From NCBI GenBank assembly GCA_947373605.1, contig CANBYM010000012.1, positions 1 to 44,406 of the forward strand: a stretch of DNA of 44,406 nt, read 5' to 3'. Positions 8,462-16,599 of the stretch are shown one piece after another. This stretch comes from Comamonadaceae bacterium. GTDB taxonomy: Bacteria; Pseudomonadota; Gammaproteobacteria; Burkholderiales; Burkholderiaceae_C. The translations under genes were made by a program, and so were the position numbers. Positions within the stretch are counted from its first letter, which is position 1. The number at the start of each line of letters is the position of its first letter. Below the pieces are notes generated by a model, which was given only the letters and a program-made list of their open reading frames with translations, was not told the origin of the DNA and did no database searches.

Positions 8462-9073
8462 ATGAGCGAAGCAACATTGAAGCAGGCATTGCTGTGCCTT
8501 GCGCTTTCGACCGGACTTTTCGGGCACTCCATTGCTCTAGCAACAGGGTCCAGCGCTGCGCCGGTTAATTCAGCGCACATGGAAGTTGCGCCTATCAGCG
8601 GAACTTTCTCACTGCAAAGCACGTCGGGCAAATCCGTTACCAACAAGACATTTCTGGGCAAAGCACAGCTCATTTTTTTTGGTTTTACCACTTGCTCTGA
8701 TGTTTGCTCTACCGTAATGTCGGACGTAGCCAAAGCGATGTCCGATCTGGGGCGTGACGCCGCCAAAGTGCAACCGATTTTTATCACCATCGACCCTGAA
8801 CACGATACGGCAAAGCAGCTGAAGGAATACCTTGCCAGCTTTGACGACAGGATCGTGGGTTTGCGCGGAAATGCCGCACAAACACAGGCAGCGGTGAAAG
8901 CATTTAGGGTTTACAGCAAGGTTCGAAAAACGGGTGCGGATGATATGGCGTACAGCATGGATCACAGTGCCGTCATATACCTTCTCAAGCCCGACGGCAG
9001 TTTTGGAAAAATACTTTCAGGGGATAGCCCTGTACACCCCTTGGTAGACGATATCAAATCCGTCATCCAGTAA
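8462..9073 (+). CDS. SCO1/SenC/PrrC-family copper chaperone or thiol protein
   Basis: A 203-residue thioredoxin-fold protein with an N-terminal hydrophobic leader (residues about 8-28), so periplasmic or anchored. The SCO copper-binding triad is visible: Cys78 and Cys82 in TTCSDVCSTVM and His168 in SMDHSAVIYLL, with the family motif FITIDPEHDT at about 107-116. SCO proteins deliver copper to the CuA site of cytochrome oxidase or act as thiol-disulfide reductases. It begins 9 bases after the multicopper oxidase stop, so the two are almost surely co-transcribed; here it probably serves copper loading of that oxidase rather than a terminal oxidase, an inference from position only. Confidence 0.9.
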   Translation: MSEATLKQALLCLALSTGLFGHSIALATGSSAAPVNSAHMEVAPISGTFSLQSTSGKSVTNKTFLGKAQLIFFGFTTCSDVCSTVMSDVAKAMSDLGRDAAKVQPIFITIDPEHDTAKQLKEYLASFDDRIVGLRGNAAQTQAAVKAFRVYSKVRKTGADDMAYSMDHSAVIYLLKPDGSFGKILSGDSPVHPLVDDIKSVIQ

Positions 9074-9087
9074 GGCCATCTTCGACT

Positions 9088-9738
9088 ATGGGCGCAAGGA
9101 AGTTAGTCGGACGAAACACGTACATCGGTGTTGGTAAATGCTTGGCCTTGTTGTGTTTAATTTTCCCCACTGTAATTTGCGTGGCGGATGAAGTAGATCC
9201 CACTGAATATCAGCCCAGCGTAAATATTCAGAAGCTACTGGGTGAAACGCCGACAGCGGCACAAACCGTAGATACATCCGGTCGGCCGCTGCATTTTGCA
9301 GACGCTACATCGGCAGACTCTGTGAGGGCAGGTTTAAAGCTCTACAAAGCATATTGCTCGTCTTGCCATGGTCGTCAATTGCAGGGGCAGGCATTGTGGC
9401 AAGCGCGGGACCAATACGATGGGTTGCGTGCGCCGGCGCACGACGACACGGGTCATACGTGGCAACACAGTGATGAGGACTTATTTGTGAAAGTGCGCAA
9501 TGGACGCATGCGCCAAGCAAGCAGTATTGACGCCAATTCAGCTAGCGATACGCGTCATGTGTTCAGCAACGTTCTAAGCGATGAAAACATCTTGCAGATC
9601 CTCTCCTATATAAAGGCCCGATGGTCGTTGGGGGGTCGCGTTGCGCAAAGCACGCTCAACCCTGGATTTACGGGCATGCCTACAGACGCATTCACGGTGG
9701 AGTGGACATTCCCACCAACCTGTCTAAGTTCCCGATAA
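9088..9738 (+). CDS. Exported mono-haem cytochrome c
   Basis: A 216-residue protein with an N-terminal leader (hydrophobic residues about 13-32) and one haem c motif, CSSCH, at residues 90-94, set in KLYKAYCSSCHGRQLQG as in class I cytochromes c. A Met in the stretch RNGRMRQASS is a candidate sixth ligand. The C-terminal part LSDENILQILSYIKARW is the usual last helix of a cytochrome c domain. It starts 14 bases after the SCO-like gene on the same strand and closes a multicopper oxidase-SCO-cytochrome c cluster. It likely carries electrons to or from the multicopper oxidase. The extra 60 residues before the haem motif are unassigned. Confidence 0.85.
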   Translation: MGARKLVGRNTYIGVGKCLALLCLIFPTVICVADEVDPTEYQPSVNIQKLLGETPTAAQTVDTSGRPLHFADATSADSVRAGLKLYKAYCSSCHGRQLQGQALWQARDQYDGLRAPAHDDTGHTWQHSDEDLFVKVRNGRMRQASSIDANSASDTRHVFSNVLSDENILQILSYIKARWSLGGRVAQSTLNPGFTGMPTDAFTVEWTFPPTCLSSR

Positions 9739-9819
9739 ACACACGAGCCCATTTAGCCCGTAAGACCGGCTCACCGCCGGCCTTCGGTTTAACGCCATAT
9801 TTCAATGCCGAATGGGCAG

Positions 9820-10974
9820 TTAGGCCGCCAAGGCCTGCGGCTCGCGGATGCCCAATGCGTCAAGCGCATCGGCCAGATGAGTCACACTGCGGTCGACGTT
9901 ATGCAGTTTTTCCAGACCGAACAGGCCGACGCGGAAGGTCATAAAGTCCGTCGGTTCATCGCACTGCAGCGGCACACCGGCAGCCGTTTGCAGACCCAGC
10001 GCCAGAAACTTTTTGCTGTTTTGAATGTCAGCGTCGGTGGTGTAGCTCACCACCACACCTGGCGCCTTAAACCCGTCGGCCGCCACACTTTGAATGCCAC
10101 GACCTTCGAACAAGTTGCGCACAGCGATGCCCAGCGAAATTTGCTCTTGCCGCACTTTTTCAAATCCGTAGTTACGGGTTTCCATCATCACTTCGCGCAA
10201 GCGGGTCAAAGCGTCGGTTGGCATGGTGGCGTGATACGCATGACCACCCTTTTCATAGGCTTCCATGATTTGCAGCCACTTCTTCAGGTCACACGCAAAA
10301 CTGCTGCTGGTAGTGCCATCAATCGCCGCGCGGGCGCGCGCGCTCAACATCACCATGGCGCAACAAGGCGAACCACTCCAGCCTTTTTGCGGCGCACTGA
10401 CCAACAGATCCACGCCGGTGGCTTCCATATCGACCCACAACGCACCGGAGGCAATACAGTCCAGTACAAATAAACCGCCGACAGCATGCACCGCATCGGC
10501 TACCGCGCGCAGGTAGTCATCGGGCAGGATCATTCCGGCCGATGTCTCTACGTGGGGGGCGAAAACCACATCAGGCCTTTTCTCATGGATGGTGGCAACC
10601 ACCTCTTCAATCGGGCAGGGTATCCATGGTGCCTGCTTGGCGGTGCCAATGCGGCGCGCTTTGAGCACGGTGGCCTCGGAGGGGATGTTGCCCATGTCAA
10701 AAATCTGGGTCCAACGGTAGCTGAACCAGCCGTTGCGTATGACCAGCGCCTTTTTGCCATTGGCAAACTGGCGGGCCACCGCTTCCATCCCGAACGTCCC
10801 ACTGCCGGGTACCAAGGCGACGGAAGGCGCGTGGTACACCTCTTTGAGAATGCCGGAGATGTCTTTCATCACGCCCTGAAAGCGCTGCGACATATGGTTT
10901 ATAGCGCGGTCGGTATAGACCACTGAAAATTCGAGCAAGCCATCGGGGTCGATGTGCGGTACGAGTCCTGGCAT
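9820..10974 (-). CDS. Class V PLP-dependent aminotransferase
   Basis: A 384-residue fold-type I, class V aminotransferase of the alanine/serine-glyoxylate type. LVPGSGTFGMEAVARQF (about 54-70) is the usual cofactor-binding turn, Asp172 in GGLFVLDCIASGAL the pyridine-nitrogen partner, and Lys197 in SAPQKGWSGSP the Schiff-base lysine. The start at 10974 has GGAG 7 bases upstream. It is divergent from the asparaginase gene across a 200-base spacer, which should hold both promoters. Likely acceptor or donor pairs include serine, alanine or aminoethylphosphonate with glyoxylate or pyruvate; the sequence does not say which. Neighbours suggest amino-acid nitrogen handling. Confidence 0.85.
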   Translation of the reverse strand: MPGLVPHIDPDGLLEFSVVYTDRAINHMSQRFQGVMKDISGILKEVYHAPSVALVPGSGTFGMEAVARQFANGKKALVIRNGWFSYRWTQIFDMGNIPSEATVLKARRIGTAKQAPWIPCPIEEVVATIHEKRPDVVFAPHVETSAGMILPDDYLRAVADAVHAVGGLFVLDCIASGALWVDMEATGVDLLVSAPQKGWSGSPCCAMVMLSARARAAIDGTTSSSFACDLKKWLQIMEAYEKGGHAYHATMPTDALTRLREVMMETRNYGFEKVRQEQISLGIAVRNLFEGRGIQSVAADGFKAPGVVVSYTTDADIQNSKKFLALGLQTAAGVPLQCDEPTDFMTFRVGLFGLEKLHNVDRSVTHLADALDALGIREPQALAA

Positions 10975-11174
10975 AAAAATCTCCGGTGTAATTTTGTTCT
11001 GGCAATCAGAAAACGGGCTTTAAAGCGTAGCACGGGTGCCGTATGCGCGCATTGGTAGTTGCCTGAACATCGGTTTGTGCCGGTGGCCTCATACCCAAAG
11101 TGCGCAAATGGAATTACCGGGCCGCTTAACATGCAACTTTCGTATTGCATTACGCCCACTAAGGAACGACGGCT

Positions 11175-12185
11175 GTGACCCTGGTACCCCTGATTCAACT
11201 CACCCGCGGCGGACTGCAGGAGTGCCTGCACTTCGGCGCCATCGCCGTGGTAAATACACAAGGCCGCTTGATTGCACAGGCTGGCGACCCCCACCTGACG
11301 ACCTTTACCCGCTCCACGCTCAAGGCCTTGCAGGCACTGCCTTTTGTGCAGGCCAAGGGCGCCGAGCAATTCGGATTTTCAAAAGTACAAGTGGCCATGC
11401 TATGCGCCAGCCATAACGGCGAAGACATGCATGTCGCCGCAACCGATGACATGCTGGCAAAAGCGGGACTGAACTACAAAACCCTGCGCTGTGGCTGCCA
11501 TGTACCGGGCCTGTTCACTTTGCTGGATCAGGCTCCGCCCAAAGATCTGGTCTTTGACGAGCGGCACAACAACTGCAGCGGTAAGCACGCGGGCTTTCTG
11601 GCCCACTGCGTGCAGCAGGGTTGGACATTGGAAGACTACATCGCCCCGGAGCACCCCTTGCAGCAAGCGATTCGCAGGGATGTCGCGCGTGCCGTGGGGC
11701 TGACAGAAAACGATTTGAAGATGGGCATTGACGGCTGCTCCGCACCCAACTACGCCATGCCGCTGAGTAAATTGGCCTATGGCTATGCGCGCCTGGCCAG
11801 CGGCGCCGCGGACGCAGAGTTCGGCGAAAGTTTTGCCACACTGTCTGAGGCCATGACAAGCCACCCCGAAATGGTCAGCGGCACCGGCCGCAACGATTTG
11901 GACTTCATGCGCGCCGGTCGCGGCGACTGGGTGAGCAAGGTCGGTGCGGACGGTGTGCAGGTGGTCGGCAGCAAGAGCCGCGGTGAAGCATTTGCCATCA
12001 AGATCATCGACGGCAACAAGCCCGCCCTATTTGCCGCCAGCGTCGAGGTGTTGGACCAGCTGGGCTGGATGGATGACGCACAACGCCAACAACTTTCACC
12101 GTGGCGGGCCGCCACCTTGCGCAACGCACGCGCCGTGCATGTGGGCGACCGCCTGCCGGTGTTCAAACTACAGACTCTCACATGA
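11175..12185 (+). CDS. L-asparaginase, Rhizobium etli AnsA type
   Basis: A 336-residue asparaginase of the PF06089 family, unrelated to the classical E. coli enzymes. It hydrolyses asparagine to aspartate and ammonia. RGGLQECLHFGAIAVV at the N-terminus is family-typical. This family has a serine-beta-lactamase-like fold; the STLK motif (Ser47, Lys50) and Ser79 in CASHNGE fit the catalytic centre, and GCHVPG and NNCSGKHAGFL supply conserved Cys/His residues. The GTG start at 11175 has AAGGA 9 bases upstream. Its stop overlaps the arginase start as ATGA (12182-12185), so the two are translationally coupled. No signal peptide, so cytoplasmic. Confidence 0.88.
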   Translation: MTLVPLIQLTRGGLQECLHFGAIAVVNTQGRLIAQAGDPHLTTFTRSTLKALQALPFVQAKGAEQFGFSKVQVAMLCASHNGEDMHVAATDDMLAKAGLNYKTLRCGCHVPGLFTLLDQAPPKDLVFDERHNNCSGKHAGFLAHCVQQGWTLEDYIAPEHPLQQAIRRDVARAVGLTENDLKMGIDGCSAPNYAMPLSKLAYGYARLASGAADAEFGESFATLSEAMTSHPEMVSGTGRNDLDFMRAGRGDWVSKVGADGVQVVGSKSRGEAFAIKIIDGNKPALFAASVEVLDQLGWMDDAQRQQLSPWRAATLRNARAVHVGDRLPVFKLQTLT

Positions 12186-13096
12186 ACCCCAACATTAGCC
12201 TTATCGGCGCACCCACCGACATCGGCGCCGGCAGCCGTGGCGCCAGCATGGGGCCCGAAGCCCTGCGCGTGGCCAATATCACCGGCACGCTGGAGAACCA
12301 AGGCCTGCATGTGATCGACAAAGGCAATTTGACCGGCCCCTCCAACCCGTGGCAGCCACCTATGGGCGGCTACCGGCATCTGGCAGAGGTCGTGCACTGG
12401 AACCGCTCGCTGCACGACGCGGTGTATGCCGAGTTGCAACAAGGCCGCCTGCCCATTGTGTTGGGCGGCGACCATTGCCTGGGAATCGGCTCCATCAGTG
12501 CGGTGGCGCGCCACTGCCGCGACTCCGGCAAAAAGCTGCGCGTGTTGTGGCTCGATGCGCATGCTGATTTCAACACCAGCGCGCTCACGCCCAGTGGCAA
12601 CATCCACGGCATGCCGGTGGCTTGCCTGTGCGGACATGGCCCGCAGGAGCTAATTGAGATCGGAGGACACGTCCCCGCCATCAGCCCGAAGTGGGTGCGC
12701 CAGATCGGCATCCGCAGCGTCGACGAAGGCGAGAAGCGCTTTGTGCACGAGCAGGACCTGGAAGTGTTTGACATGCGCTACATCGACGAGATGGGTATGC
12801 GCGCGGCGATGGAACTGGCTCTGGCGCTGATGGATGTGAACACCCATTTGCATGTCAGCTTTGACGTGGATTTTCTGGATCCCGACATTGCACCAGGCGT
12901 GGGCACCACGGTGCGCGGCGGCCCCACCTACCGTGAGGCGCAGCTGTGCATGGAAATGATTGCCGACACCGGGCGACTCGCGTCGCTGGATGTGATGGAA
13001 CTCAACCCCGCACTGGATGAGCGCAATCGCACGGCACAGGTGGCCGTGGACCTGATCGAATCGCTTTTCGGCAAAAGCACCCTGATGCGCAAATAG
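12182..13096 (+). CDS. rocF: Arginase
   Basis: A 304-residue ureohydrolase. The binuclear manganese site is complete: GGDHCLGIGS (His98), DAHADFNT (Asp125, His127, Asp129) and SFDVDFLDPDIAPGVGT (the paired aspartates). HGMP and the length fit arginase (arginine to ornithine plus urea) better than agmatinase or formimidoylglutamase, though these share the motifs. The ATG at 12182 overlaps the asparaginase stop (ATGA), so the two form a two-gene operon releasing nitrogen from Asn and Arg. It converges on the glutaminase gene with only 2 bases between the stop codons. Confidence 0.9.
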   Translation: MNPNISLIGAPTDIGAGSRGASMGPEALRVANITGTLENQGLHVIDKGNLTGPSNPWQPPMGGYRHLAEVVHWNRSLHDAVYAELQQGRLPIVLGGDHCLGIGSISAVARHCRDSGKKLRVLWLDAHADFNTSALTPSGNIHGMPVACLCGHGPQELIEIGGHVPAISPKWVRQIGIRSVDEGEKRFVHEQDLEVFDMRYIDEMGMRAAMELALALMDVNTHLHVSFDVDFLDPDIAPGVGTTVRGGPTYREAQLCMEMIADTGRLASLDVMELNPALDERNRTAQVAVDLIESLFGKSTLMRK

Positions 13097-13098
13097 GC

Positions 13099-14922
13099 TC
13101 AGCCCAGCGCAGTGATCCACTGCATATTTGCGTGCAGCTTGCCCGCCATGTCGCGGCCCAGGTTTTCTAACAGCGTGATTTTGAGCTGCGGTTCGCGGTT
13201 GGAAATCCGCTCCAGATCGCTGGCATGAAACACGCGGCAGGTCACATCGGTATCTGCAACTACGGTGGCACTGCGCGTGGTTTGCCCCAGCAGCACCATT
13301 TCGCCAAACACCATGCCCGGCCCCAGTGTCGCAATGCGCTGAGAAGAGCCCTGACTCAAGGGCACCAGAATGCTGATCTGCCCGGATTCGACAAAATAAA
13401 TCTGGTCGTCGCTGGGCTGGCCGCTGACCAGAATCTGCGCGTCTTTGGCAAAAGTCTGCGTGCGGCATGCAGCCTCCACCTCCTGCAACAGCGGTTGCGG
13501 CAAGCCACGGAACAATGCCGCCTCACCCAAATTGCTGATGCGCTGCGCGGGCTTTTCTGCGTCGCTGAGCAGCCGGTTTTCACACCACTCGGCAGCAAGG
13601 TCATTGTCTTCAAACGTAAGGTAGCCGGCGTCCCCGGGCTGCACCACCTGGCGCATAGGTGTGGTGATTTCTGCGCGGCGGTGGATGCGCGAAAATACCA
13701 CGGCAATACCGTCCTGCCCGAACCCGCCCCGTGCCTGATCCAGCAAGCGGGCGGCTGCCAGCGAGAGTCCTTCTACCCGATGCATGTCCAAAATAATGCT
13801 GTCGGCTTCAGCCGCCAGTTTTTGCATGCTGCGGATGACAAACTCCATGCTGTCAACGGCCAGGAATCCATGCAGGCAAAAGTACTTGATGCGATGCGCA
13901 TTGGCCGTCAGCAGGCTGCGCAATTCCGCAGGTGGCTGACGTCGCGAGGGCGCGTCGGCTCCGGTGAAAATGCGGCCCACCGCCATGGCCGGACCGTTGC
14001 CGGGGCTGAAAACGTTAAAGCCGAAATCCCGTGAAAGCCGCTTGCACACTTCAATGCCACGCACGCTGTTGCCCTTGGCATCCAGCCGCGGTGAAAACAC
14101 GCCGATGCCAAAGCGCCCCGGCAGCACCGCCACGATGCCGCCGCCAACGCCACTCTTGGCGGGCATGCCTACTTCGGACAACCAACTACCGGCGTAGTCG
14201 TACATGCCGCAGGTGGCCATCACACTCAATACACGCTCCACCTGGTTTGCCGGCATGGCGCGCTGCATTGTCAGCGGATGCACGCCGCCGTTGGCCAGTG
14301 TCGCCGCCATATAGGCAATGTCGCGGCAGTTCACCAACATCGAGCACTGGCGGAAATAGTTGTCCAGTGCCGCCATCGGATCGCCTTCGATCACGTCGAA
14401 GTTTTTCAACATCCAGGCAATCGCACGGTTGCGGTGACCGGTATCGCTTTCCGACTGGTACACCGCCTCTTCTACCGTGAGTTCGTGGCCGACAAAGGTT
14501 TGCAGTGATTGCGCAATGCGCGCCCACTGCGCCGCCGCATTAACGCCACCGACCAGACTGGTCGTCGCAATAGCGCCGGCATTGATCATCGGGTTCAGCG
14601 GCGTATTGCTGACCGGGTCGAGGCTGATGGAATTAAAGGCATCGCCGCTGGGCTCAACGCCCACTTTAAGGCTCACGGCGTCTTTGCCCCGGTCGGCAAG
14701 GGCCGTGGCGTAAATAAACGCTTTGGCGATGGACTGAATGGTGAAGGGCTGGTCGGCATCGCCCACGGTGTAAGCCACGCCGTCCATAGTGACAAGACAG
14801 ATACCGAACCAGTCAGGATTAGCTTTGCTGAGTTCGGGGATATAGCTGGCAACCTCGCCATCGTTAATGGCAGCGACTTGGCTGTGGAGATTTTCCAGAT
14901 AGGTCTGAATAGGCAATTGCAT
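13099..14922 (-). CDS. glsA: Glutaminase fused to STAS and cyclic-nucleotide-binding domains
   Basis: A 607-residue protein about twice the length of E. coli glutaminases (about 310). Residues 1-305 are a serine-dependent beta-lactamase-fold glutaminase: QSIAK with Ser64 and Lys67, a conserved NPMINAGAIAT, and SGVGGGIVAVLPGRFGIGVFSP near the domain end. It turns glutamine into glutamate and ammonia. Residues about 335-440 (FCLHGFLAVDSMEFVIRSM, DSIILDMHRVEGL) look like a STAS domain. Residues about 470-595 match a cyclic-nucleotide-binding fold: VSGQPSDDQIYFVESGQISI, GPGMVFGEMVLLG and TTRSATVVAD, the last close to the phosphate-binding cassette RSA. The tail suggests control by a cyclic nucleotide or by protein contacts. 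It lies 47 bases downstream of the choline-sulfatase gene on the same strand. Confidence 0.9.
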   Translation of the reverse strand: MQLPIQTYLENLHSQVAAINDGEVASYIPELSKANPDWFGICLVTMDGVAYTVGDADQPFTIQSIAKAFIYATALADRGKDAVSLKVGVEPSGDAFNSISLDPVSNTPLNPMINAGAIATTSLVGGVNAAAQWARIAQSLQTFVGHELTVEEAVYQSESDTGHRNRAIAWMLKNFDVIEGDPMAALDNYFRQCSMLVNCRDIAYMAATLANGGVHPLTMQRAMPANQVERVLSVMATCGMYDYAGSWLSEVGMPAKSGVGGGIVAVLPGRFGIGVFSPRLDAKGNSVRGIEVCKRLSRDFGFNVFSPGNGPAMAVGRIFTGADAPSRRQPPAELRSLLTANAHRIKYFCLHGFLAVDSMEFVIRSMQKLAAEADSIILDMHRVEGLSLAAARLLDQARGGFGQDGIAVVFSRIHRRAEITTPMRQVVQPGDAGYLTFEDNDLAAEWCENRLLSDAEKPAQRISNLGEAALFRGLPQPLLQEVEAACRTQTFAKDAQILVSGQPSDDQIYFVESGQISILVPLSQGSSQRIATLGPGMVFGEMVLLGQTTRSATVVADTDVTCRVFHASDLERISNREPQLKITLLENLGRDMAGKLHANMQWITALG

Positions 14923-14969
14923 AGTCGAAGCTTAAGCAATTGCCATGCCTCGAGACTTACAGCCGCGAA

Positions 14970-16484
14970 TCAGGGCCGCGGGAACCGGGCCCTGCGCTCC
15001 AGATCGTCCAGGTCGATGTGGTTGCGCATGTACTGCTGACTGGCGTCTACAAAAGGCTGGTGGTCCCAGGATGTGAGCTTGCCCTTTGTCAGCGCGCTGA
15101 ATACAAGCCGGCGCCGGCGCTGGCTACTGAGTACCTGCTGGTGCAATGTGCCGAAGTCCCAACGTTGCAAAGCTTCGTCCATAAATGCCTGCAAAACGGC
15201 ACCGCTTGCTGGATCGGTGGCCAGATTGGCCCGTTCGGCCGGGTCGCTTTGCAGGTTGTAGAGCATGCACACATCGTCTTGCGAGTAAACAAACTTCCAA
15301 GGCCCGCGGCGGATCATGATCAGCGGCGTTTTGCTGCCCTCGGCCATGTACTCACCAATCACTTCGTCGTGACCGCCCTGGCCCTGCAGGTGCGTGAGCA
15401 GTGAGCGGCCGTCCAACGGCAATTGCGCATCCACCTGACTGCCGGCCATTTCCACAAAGGTCGGCAACAGGTCGATGGTCGAAACACTGCCCGCCACGCG
15501 TGCGGCTTTGAATCGCTTGGGCGCATGGATGACCATTGGTACGCGTGCAGCCATTTCAAACCAATGCATCTTGTACCAAAGACCGCGCTCGCCGAGCATG
15601 TCGCCGTGGTCACCGGAAAAGACGATGATGGTGTCGTCTTCCAAGCCGCATTCTTTGAGCGTTTTCAAGAGCTCCCCGACTTTGGAATCGACATAGCTGC
15701 ACGAGCCGAAATACGCGCGGCGCGCACGGCGTATGGCCTCCTCTGTCAGGGGCTTGTCCCACAGGTCAATCACTTTGAGCAAGCGCTTGGAGTGCACGTC
15801 CTGATCGGCCTGGGCGATGATATTGGCAGGCATGGGGATTTCTTCATCCCGGTACAGGTCGTAAAACTCCGCCGGAATGGTGTACGGATCATGCGGATGC
15901 GTCATGGAGATGGTCAGGCAAAACGGCCGATCCGGCGTATTGCGCACATGGTCATACAGGTATTGACGGGCGCGGAAGACGGTTTCTTCGTCGTGGTCAA
16001 GCTGATTGGTTCGCACACTGGGGCCAGCATGCAGCACGGACGACATGTTGTGGTACCAGCTGGGGCGCACTTCTAGTTGGTCCCAGTTCACGGCCCAGCC
16101 GTAGTCCGCCGGGTAGATGTCGCTGGTCATGCGCTCTTCGTAGCCGTGAAGCTGGTCCGGTCCGCAAAAGTGCATCTTGCCCGACAGGGCGGTGCGGTAT
16201 CCCAGATTGCGCAGGTAGTGCGCATACGTAGGAATGTCAGCAGCGAAATCAGCAGCGTTGTCATACGCGCCAATCTTGGAGGGTAGTTGACCGCTGACCA
16301 GACCGAAGCGCGACGGCGCACACAGCGGGCTTGGGCAATAGGCGGACTCAAACACGACGCCCTCCTTCGCCAGGCGACTCAGGTGCGGCATTTTTACAAC
16401 GGACTTTTCATCATAAAACGGCAACAGCGGCGCGGCCATCTGGTCGGCCATGATAAAAAGAATGTTCGGTCGTTTGCTGGACAT
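14970..16484 (-). CDS. betC: Choline-sulfatase
   Basis: A 504-residue type I sulfatase. RPNILFIMADQMAAPLLPFY supplies the N-terminal metal-binding Asp, and LCAPSRF (Cys55) is the CxPSR motif whose Cys is converted to formylglycine. SGKMHFCGPDQLHGYEERM, SDIYPADYGW and FSGDHGDMLGERGLWYK are characteristic of choline-sulfatase, as is the C-terminal end LDDLERRARFP. It hydrolyses choline-O-sulfate to choline and sulfate, feeding osmoprotectant synthesis or sulfur supply. No signal peptide, in line with cytoplasmic BetC. AAGG lies 6 bases before the ATG. It lies between putA (115 bases upstream) and glsA (47 bases downstream), all on one strand. No betA, betB or betI is in the window. Confidence 0.9.
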   Translation of the reverse strand: MSSKRPNILFIMADQMAAPLLPFYDEKSVVKMPHLSRLAKEGVVFESAYCPSPLCAPSRFGLVSGQLPSKIGAYDNAADFAADIPTYAHYLRNLGYRTALSGKMHFCGPDQLHGYEERMTSDIYPADYGWAVNWDQLEVRPSWYHNMSSVLHAGPSVRTNQLDHDEETVFRARQYLYDHVRNTPDRPFCLTISMTHPHDPYTIPAEFYDLYRDEEIPMPANIIAQADQDVHSKRLLKVIDLWDKPLTEEAIRRARRAYFGSCSYVDSKVGELLKTLKECGLEDDTIIVFSGDHGDMLGERGLWYKMHWFEMAARVPMVIHAPKRFKAARVAGSVSTIDLLPTFVEMAGSQVDAQLPLDGRSLLTHLQGQGGHDEVIGEYMAEGSKTPLIMIRRGPWKFVYSQDDVCMLYNLQSDPAERANLATDPASGAVLQAFMDEALQRWDFGTLHQQVLSSQRRRRLVFSALTKGKLTSWDHQPFVDASQQYMRNHIDLDDLERRARFPRP

Positions 16485-16599
16485 GCGGCACCTTATGTAG
16501 TCAAGCCAACATCATCGCAGCACTGCGACCCGCTTGCGTTGCAATAGCGGCACGCACTGCTCCAAAAACGAATATGCGCTCACTTGGACCGCTGCGAAT

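Noticed and set aside
9766-9780. Terminator between cytochrome c and the class V aminotransferase (CCGGC/GCCGG)
   Set aside because: Only a 5-bp stem and no T-run on either strand.
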